NCBI GenBank assembly: GCA_960531495.1
Contig: OY482854.1
Location: forward strand, 7,662,259 to 7,726,258
DNA length: 64,000 nt
DNA from: Zeus faber
Taxonomy: Eukaryota; Chordata; Actinopteri; Zeiformes; Zeidae
Direction of reading: 5' to 3'
Shown here: one piece after another, positions 57,651 to 64,000 of the stretch
How positions within the stretch are numbered: the stretch's first letter is position 1
Layout: every line of letters starts with the position of its first letter
Position numbers and translations under genes: made by a program
Notes under the pieces: generated by a model
The model's input: the letters and a program-made list of their open reading frames with translations, nothing else
Told to the model about the DNA's origin: nothing
Databases searched by the model: none

Positions 57651-59160
57651 TACACTGGGAGATCTCCTTATCTTCAAAACACCATCAGTGTATGTTTTCA
57701 TAAAATTTGAACACCTTAATGATGTAAGATTAATCACAACATTTTATTTTTAATCCTTTGACAACTCCTATTTCAAAAGGAAAACTTTTGACTGATCTCC
57801 ATGTGATTTAGAGGTATTCAATGAGAGAAGTTGGAGCAGTCTCCACTGCTAGGAACAGATTGTGTCTTTCAAGCGGCAGAGCGAAGACTTTCTGCCGCCT
57901 CTGTTGAAACAGTTAATTAACTACACAACAAGTAACTGCTGTGCAGCAGACAGAGGAAGGGAGGAAGTAACTGATGACCTTGAAGAAAGGGAGAGGGGAT
58001 ATAATAAAATGAGACAGGATAGAGGGATGGAGAGGTAATGGGATGGGGGGTGATACAAAAGCAAAGGGGACAGGAGGTAATGTATGGAAATTATTATATG
58101 AGACCGTATATCTGGCCACCTTGACTGTATATCTGACAACCAGTCTTGGTCGCCAGACTGTGCAAGACTGAAAACTATCCACAAACATTTTTAGTGATTA
58201 TTCACTTCATGTTATAACGGCATAAGATGGTGATGATCGAGGGATGGAGTGAGATAGAGGTGAAGAAGTTACTGCCTAGTATACACAAAAGGACCTTTGC
58301 TAAGACTAAGAGTCTCAGACACATTTTTGAAGATCTTAAGAGAATCTTGAGTAAATCTCGTCTTAAGGCTTGTCTGACTACCACAGAGTAGTCGAATGGT
58401 AGTAGTGACTCTTGTGAGAAGATCAGGTTTTACGTCTTAAGTCTTGACTCCTAGAGTGTGTGCTAAAATCCCAAGATGTATAAAACCTTGTTGGCTAAAT
58501 CCTATTGTGTGCACACTACTGGGATGGAAAACAAAGTCTTTAAATGTGTGATGTGTGTGATGTCTTTTGAAAGTATTTTGGTGTGTCCTTGCCAAAGAGG
58601 AGAGAGGGTAGGAAGAACCAAAATACTTAAATGAGAAAGAGGTAATGAGAGAGGTAGCGAGAGAGATATAGAGCACTACAACATCTGGCCTAGAGATCAT
58701 ATGTAGCAAGTGAAAGCAACAGTCCGCAGAGGTCTAGGTCTCACCAAAAAAGGATGTCACATCACGTTGACCCCGTAGCTTCTGGGAGGGAAAGAGCTGA
58801 AAAGTCGTTTTGTTAGAGGATGTACAATAACAACTGTTTTGATCCTATATTTACTGTTATCGCTCTAACTAGAGCATAGCCAGGTATAGAAGTTTGGAAT
58901 TAATCCAATCTAACAATAATCTTCTGAGATTAGGGGGCCCAGAGACAAAATCTCATCAAATGGGATCCATGGACTCATGCATATCAAATTGAGGCTCCTT
59001 GATATGAAAAAGGTTGAGAATCACTGGTATATAACAGTGTCACACTACAGAAAACCACAGCAAAACAAACCATATCCATAACCAAACAAACCCATCATCA
59101 AAACTAAAACATCGTTGTTGATATACTGTATGTTGCTTTGTGTTTGTGGCAGAAAAATTC

Positions 59161-59161
<1 letters not shown>
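57651..59161. other. No gene seen
   Basis: No supported gene. The part at 58270-58440 contains several AAGTCTTGAC/TCTTAAG words in both orientations, a diffuse inverted-repeat texture without a single clean stem. Confidence 0.45.

Positions 59162-59236
<75 letters not shown>
59162..59236. repeat. (CA)n microsatellite
   Basis: About 37 CA units, uninterrupted. Confidence 0.98.
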
Positions 59237-59237
<1 letters not shown>

Positions 59238-60687
59238 CCCTCGCCCATTGTAGCTTGCACAGAGTCAATATTTCCACACAGCTCAGAAAAATTACCATGC
59301 CGGTCATAATCAGTGTGAATTAATGTGGGCGGATTTTCCAAAAACATGAAAGAGCGTTTTAATAGCAAAATCTAATTTACTCTGCCACCTTATTTTTTGA
59401 CGTTTTTTTTTCAGGGGAGGGGCCGTATTTATAATCAGGGAAAGCATTTTAATATATGTAGGAGCATTTGCAGCTATTGGCAGTAGGTATTGCTCTTGTC
59501 TTAAAGTTTAAGCAAAGAGATGCTAATCTTGAACTTGACAAGTTCAAGATTGACACCTACTAATCATGCCTTGATTGTTTTTCGACTGAATACAAGGGCT
59601 TACAAAGTCTTTTGTATCTTCAAGTGACGATTATCAAATCTGAGCATTTAAATTGTAAATAAATGCCCCATTCTTGGATTAGGGAATTTTGACTTTCATT
59701 CCAGGATGAAGGGGTCTAGTTAACAGGCAAAAAGTGGCCAGACAGCATGTTTGGTGCTGATGTTCGAGTCACCTCTCCTACTTTTTCATTGAGCCTTTTG
59801 TTTGAGTTTTGTGAAACTTCTCCTGCGACCACCAACATAGGTCAGCCTAAACCTACATTTGTTGACCAAAAAGCAAAGGGAACTTTTCATTTTAATGAGT
59901 AGGGACTTCAACCTTCACACTGACTGTGTCTAAAAATAGTGATGAATTAAAGAATGTGTTGGTAGATCCAATGTAGATTCCCCCTTCCCTCATCATTGGT
60001 CCCTCCTCACAAAACCTCGAAATGGTCCTTTGTTTTTGCTGTCTCCAATCATTTTACTACTCACCAATATCACCCTTCTCTGAGTTAACCTTCCGGATTT
60101 TTGTTGTTGAGAGAGGCATACCGAGCTGTTAAACAGAAGGTCAATGCTGACTCAGTGAAGCAGGTGTAAAGTGGATTGAGAAACTTACTGATTCATTCAT
60201 TCATTATGAGATATAGCAGCCTTTACTGACATTTGCCACATTCTCAATTACAGTTGGCTCCAAAGGTCAGGTTCTTGTCTCCGATGCTAAGACCTCCGGT
60301 CTTGATTGGTACTTGTCAGAAGTTTGTAACTAATTTGTTTGTGACCCCTGACTGCTTGTTGCCTTTCACGGCTGAATTGTCCATTGGTGAATGTGAGGCA
60401 TTAGCTGTTAAACATCATAGTGAGGCTTTACATAAACCCAGTCCATTAAATGCAGTCCATCAATTAAATAGCTGGCCAAGTTCCATTGTACTTAAATTAG
60501 CCGTTCCTAAAATCTTAATAAAAATGGACTCCTCAAAATATACATGGAGGCATTAAATGCCCTGAGTTAAGCCAAAACTGGCTGACTTGGCCATTTGTTA
60601 CAAAAATACTTTTTTTTTTAAATAAATAAATGAATAGATAAATAAATAAATAAATGAACAAATACATACATAAATAAATAAATACTT
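59237..60687. other. No gene seen; possible LINE debris
   Basis: A GGGACTTCAACCTTCACAC word at about 59905 is reminiscent of a LINE endonuclease GDFN stretch, but its surroundings do not confirm it. (AAAT)n-like tract at 60618-60683. Confidence 0.4.
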
Positions 60688-60760
60688 AATCAGGCTGAAA
60701 ATTTGCTGAACTCATATATATATATATACACACACACACATATACAATATATATATATAT
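60688..60760. repeat. Left arm-like copy of the 62.5-kb palindrome, with (TA)n/(CA)n
   Basis: AATCAGGCTGAAAATTTGCT followed by GAACTCATATATA repeats the left arm of the palindrome at 62501 with two or three changes. It runs into (TA)n and (CA)n, and the Tc1 element begins in that TA tract. Confidence 0.8.
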
Positions 60761-60761
60761 A

Positions 60762-62365
60762 CAGTGGGGCAAAAAAGTATTTAGTCAGCCACCAATTGTG
60801 CAAGTTCTCCCACTTAAAAAGATGAGAGAGGCCTGTTATTTTCATCATAGGTGCACCTCAACTATGAGAGACAAAATGAGAAAAAAAATCCAGAAAATCA
60901 CATTGTCTGATTTTTAAAGAATTTATTTGCAAATTATGGTGGAAAATAAGTATTTGGTCAATAACAAAAGTTAATCTCAATACTTTGTTATATACCCTTT
61001 GTTTGCAATGACAGAGGTCAAACGTTTTCTGTAAGTCTTCATAAGGTTTTCACACACTGTTGCTGGTATTTTGGCCCATTCCTCCATACAGATCTCCTCT
61101 AGAGCAGTGATGTTTTGGGGCTGTCACTGGGCAACACAGACTTTCAACTCTCTCCAAAGATTTTCTATGGGGTTGAGATCTGGAGATTGGCTAGGCCACT
61201 CCAGGACCTTGAAATGCTTCTTACGAAGCCACTCCTTCACTGCCCGGGCGGTGTGTTTGGGATCATTGTCATGCTGAAAGATCCATCCACGTTTCATCTT
61301 CAATGCTCTTGCTGATGGAAAGAGGTTTTCACTCAAAATCTCATGATACATGGCCCCATTCATTCTTTCCTTTATACGGATCAGTCGTCCTGGTCCCTTT
61401 GCAGGAAAACAGCCCCAAAGCATGATGTTTCCACCCCCATGCTTCACAGTAGGTATGGTGTTCTTTGGATGCAACTCAGCTTTCTTTCTCCTCCAAACAC
61501 GACAAGTTGAGTTTTTACCAAAAATTTCTATTTTGGTTTCATCTGACCATATGACATTCTCCCAATCCTCTTCTGGATCATCCAAATGCTCTCTAGCAAA
61601 CTTCAGACGCGCCTGGACATGTACTGGCTTAAGCAGGGGGACACGTCTGGCACTGCAGGATTTGAGTCCCTGGCAGCGTAATGTGTTACTGATGGTAGCC
61701 TTTGTTACTTTGGTCCCAGCTCTCTGCAGGTCATTCACTAGGTCCCCCCGTGTGGTTCTGGGATGTTTGCTCATCGTTCTTGTGATCATTTTGACCCCAC
61801 GGGGTGAGATCTTGCGTGGAGCCCCAGATCGAGGGAGATTATCAGTGGTCTTGTATGTCTTCCATTTTCTAATAATTGCTCCCACAGTTGATTTCTTCAC
61901 AACAAGCTGCTTACCTATTGCAGATTCAGTCTTCCCAGCCTGGTGCAGGTCTACAATTTTGTTTCTGGTGTTCTTTGACAGCTCTTTGGTCTTGGCCATA
62001 GTGGAGTTTGGAGTGTGACTGTTTGAGGTTGTGGACAGGTGTCTTTTATACTGATAACGAGTTCAAACAGGTGCCATTAATACAGGTAACGAGTGGAGGA
62101 CAGAGGAGCCTCTTAAATAAAAAGTTGCAGGTCTGTGAAAGCCAGAAATCTTGCATGTTTGTAGGTGACCAAATACTTATTTTACCGAGGAATTTACCAA
62201 TTAATTCATTAAAAATCCTACAATGTGATTTCCTGGATTCTTTCCCCCCATTCTGTCTCTCATAGTCGAAGTGTACCTATGATGAAAATTACAGGTCTCT
62301 CTCATCTTTTTAAGTGGGAGAACTTGCACAATTGGTGGCTGACTAAATACTTTTTTGCCCAACTG
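60762..62365 (-). mobile_element. Full-length DD34E Tc1 transposon (1,604 bp)
   Basis: Left end CAGTGGGGCAAAAAAGTATT and right end (reverse complement) CAGTTGGGCAAAAAAGTATT differ by one base. Similar subterminal text continues for about 110 bp on both sides, giving long inverted repeats. TA dinucleotides flank it (60760-60761, 62366-62367) within a TA tract. The transposase gene fills the centre on the minus strand. Structure and size are normal for a fish Tc1 element. Confidence 0.95.
60977..61999 (-). pseudogene. Tc1 DD34E transposase with a single nonsense codon
   Basis: Cut-and-paste transposase inserting at TA. From ATG 61999 the frame reads 291 codons: a paired HTH DNA-binding region (about 1-110) with an AT-hook-like RSGAPRK (57-63), then the DDE core with [10 protein letters not shown] (Asp153), [10 protein letters not shown] (Asp244) and [11 protein letters not shown] (Glu279), 34 residues between the last two. 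A TGA at 61124-61126 ends it after VCVAQ. Without that stop the same frame runs about 48 codons further to TGA at 60977-60979, giving the usual length near 340 residues. The stop could come from a CGA to TGA change at a CpG. The catalytic triad is intact, but the C-terminal end is lost. Confidence 0.92.
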
Positions 62366-62500
62366 TATATATATATATAGTAATCAGTTGAAAATCCTGA
62401 TATAAAAATAGCCTGTTCCACAACAAGCTAATATACAGCTCATCCCAAATGCTAGCGCAATACAGGGCAAAATTGAAAAAAACGAAACAAAACACAATAT

Positions 62501-62524
62501 AAGTCAGGCTGCAAATTTGCTGAA

Positions 62525-62569
<45 letters not shown>

Positions 62570-62605
62570 TGTATATATGAGTTCAGCAAATTTGCAGCCT
62601 GACTT
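62501..62605. repeat. 105-bp palindrome with (TA)n core
   Basis: Perfect 34-bp arms (62501-62534 and 62572-62605) flank a TA-rich centre. The arm starts AAGTCAGGCTGCAAATTTGC. The same arm text recurs at 60688-60720. Such structures are fold-back elements or inverted duplications, and they can extrude as cruciforms. Confidence 0.95.
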
Positions 62606-63005
62606 TCTATCATAGAGAGCATAAACGTTTTCAGCAATTTGTGCTACACTTGCTCATCAGTAGGATCGGACCAGATGGACTAGTCGCACCTCCGACAACT
62701 GTTCACCGGTTTTCCTTCGTGGACTCTTTTTTGGAAGGTGCTCACCACTGTACACCGGGAACCCTCCAAAAGACCTGCCGTTTTGGAGATGCTCTGACCC
62801 AGTCGTGTAGCCATCACAGTTTGGCCATTGTCGGAGTCGTTCAGATCCTTACTCTTGCCAATTTTTTCCTGCTTCCAAAACATAAACTTCAAGAACTAAC
62901 TGTTCACTTGCTGCTTAATATATCCCACCCCATTGACAGGTGCCATTTGAACATGATAAGCAATGTTATTGACTTCACCTGTCAAATATTGGGGCTGATC
63001 ATGAT
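62602..63005 (-). mobile_element. DD36E Tc1/mariner element, copy C, N-terminal end fragment
   Basis: Begins directly at the palindrome border (TTTCTATCATAGAGAGCATA) and follows the text of copy A from its middle to its right end, closing with TTGACTTCACCTGTCAAATA and a damaged TIR (GGGGCTGATCATGATC). The other half of the element is absent. Confidence 0.8.
62680..62892 (-). pseudogene. DD36E transposase, N-terminal HTH fragment
   Basis: A 70-codon frame reads like the start of the transposase: EKIGKSKDLNDSDNGQTVMATRLGQSISKTAGLLEGSR..., a helix-turn-helix arrangement that would bind the TIRs, and VVSTFQKRV after it. It breaks off before the catalytic core. Copies A and B have corresponding text at 23520-23650 and 56470-56580. 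Confidence 0.65.
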
Positions 63006-63764
63006 CATGTGTTCATAGTTCATTTTTGCTACCAACATAGTCCACCTTTTTAACAAGTCAACTGAAGTATAGTTCAGCTTAGTTAGTTAATGTGTCAATA
63101 TTATTTTTTAAAGTCTACTGAAGCGCGATTTATAGTCGCCACAAGTAAGCCATGCTTCTCATGGCGTGCACACTAAAAGAGAGCACATGCTTTTCTAGTT
63201 TATCTGTTACAGTGTAAATGTTGTGGTGATATTCTCCTGAAAGATAGGGGGCGATGCACACAAACCACCAGGAAACTGGAAAAACATTACAAAGTAATCC
63301 CGTGGGAAGGGCAGTAAGAAATGAAAGAGTAAAAGCAGTAAAATGTAAATGGAAAGTGTTAAATATATGCAGATGTACAGTCACTGCAGGTTTTTAATTT
63401 ACTGTATATAGTCTTCATTTTGTGCAAATGTGACCCACTGCAGCCAAACCTGCATCACCGCGAATTTCTAAAATCACCAGGAGCAGCCGAATAAGTTGAA
63501 AAAACCTTTCTAGAAGGAAAATTTGATTTTTCCAGATTCGTGCTTCTTCGTGGGTTTGTATTTTCAAAACCGAGTTTGTTTTATAAATAGCAGAAAAATG
63601 TAAAACCACGGAGTTCACTTATCGGGACACTGAACAACGTTGGTCGATCGTTTCCTTTAAAGCGAACATCCAGGTAAACATCATTGCTCCATATTCCATG
63701 TGATGTGAAGTCACATGTGAAACTGTTTTGATAGAGTTCTACATTTGAATCATACTACTTTGCA
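63006..63764. other. No gene seen
   Basis: No supported gene, repeat end or RNA recognised. Confidence 0.5.
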
Positions 63765-64000
63765 TTTGACCCATCCTGGCTTGTCCTTCCTCTGGGGGGG
63801 CAGCCAGGAGCAGTGGGCAGCATTCAATGACGTGCCTGGGGACCTGGTTACATATGTCCATTGCTGGTCAGATGATGATGTGTGCATGTTTTTAGTGGTG
63901 TTGGATGGAGGAAATTCCATTTGAGCACGGGGATAATATGCAAACTCCACACACTCCAGAAAGGCCCCTAATTGGGAGATAACCCGCCAGAGCACAGTGC
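63765..64000 (-). mobile_element. SINE-like repeat, copy 2, cut by the window edge
   Basis: The reverse complement matches 50970-51200, with shared words GGTTATCTCCCAA, GTGTGGAGTTTGCAT, AACATGCACA and GAGGAAGGACAAGCCA. The tRNA-like head would lie beyond position 64000. Confidence 0.75.

Noticed and set aside
56945-57703. 252-codon Phe/Leu/Ser-rich frame resembling a membrane protein
   Set aside because: It lies in a pyrimidine-rich tract. The hydrophobic residues follow from C/T codons, parallel frames are also open, and there is no splice or promoter context.
59890-60060. Possible LINE endonuclease GDFN remnant
   Set aside because: One short word only, with stops around it. Adjacent text does not continue as an endonuclease.

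Overview
The window looks like teleost fish genomic DNA: an intergenic or intronic, transposon-dense stretch with no host protein-coding gene that I can support. The evidence for a ray-finned fish is the mix of repeats: L2/RSg-1-type LINEs with a (TAAATG)n tail, an L1/Tx1-like LINE, a Jockey/I-like LINE, CR1/Rex-like 3' ends, Tc1/mariner elements of three catalytic-spacing classes, a Ty3/gypsy relict with integrase ahead of reverse transcriptase, hAT-type MITEs, and very abundant (CA)n, (GA)n and (TA)n microsatellites. Almost every long open frame is either transposon-derived or a translation of a simple repeat.

Layout. 1-6.1 kb: simple repeats, dispersed-repeat debris and one clean hairpin. 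6.1-14.1 kb: a 3' fragment of an L2 LINE, then a composite L1-like element (6878 to about 14075). The L1 is cut by a 2,961-bp Jockey-like LINE flanked by a perfect 13-bp target-site duplication, and it ends in a G-rich 3' segment carrying a (CA)n tract and a poly(A) run. 14-20 kb: microsatellites, a CR1/Rex-like LINE 3' end (17961-18594) and a candidate 31-nt exon. 20.4-25.1 kb: one LINE in three pieces, carrying a 2A-like motif and split by a DD36E Tc1/mariner copy and by other repeat sequence. 25-30.8 kb: mostly unique sequence, (CA)n tracts and a 728-bp hAT MITE with a perfect 8-bp duplication.

30.8-33.5 kb: a wrecked Ty3/gypsy element between two LTR-like ends. 35.2-36.4 kb: a LINE on the minus strand whose reverse transcriptase box is mutated. 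36.8 and 53.5 kb: two copies of an LTR-like repeat. 41.2-42.3 kb: a second copy of the G-rich 3' segment, then (ATT)n and a 22-bp minisatellite. 43.7-45.3 kb: an L1 fragment fused to the 3' half of a DD37E Tc1-like element. 48.5-50.1 kb: a young L2 copy with an uninterrupted 473-codon reverse transcriptase frame, nearly identical to the 6.2-kb fragment but inverted. 50.9 and 63.8 kb: a tRNA-headed SINE-like repeat. 55.8-56.7 kb: a DD36E derivative with perfect 28-bp terminal inverted repeats. 60.8-62.4 kb: a full-length DD34E Tc1 element with one nonsense codon, sitting in (TA)n beside a 105-bp palindrome.

The elements do not cooperate as a pathway. What the window records is an order of insertion: Jockey-like into L1, DD36E mariner into a CR1/L2-like LINE, an unrelated repeat inside the gypsy relict, and Tc1 into a TA repeat. 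The L2 copies and the Tc1 element look youngest and the gypsy relict oldest. Family names rest on motifs I read and on general knowledge of the families; no database search was run.
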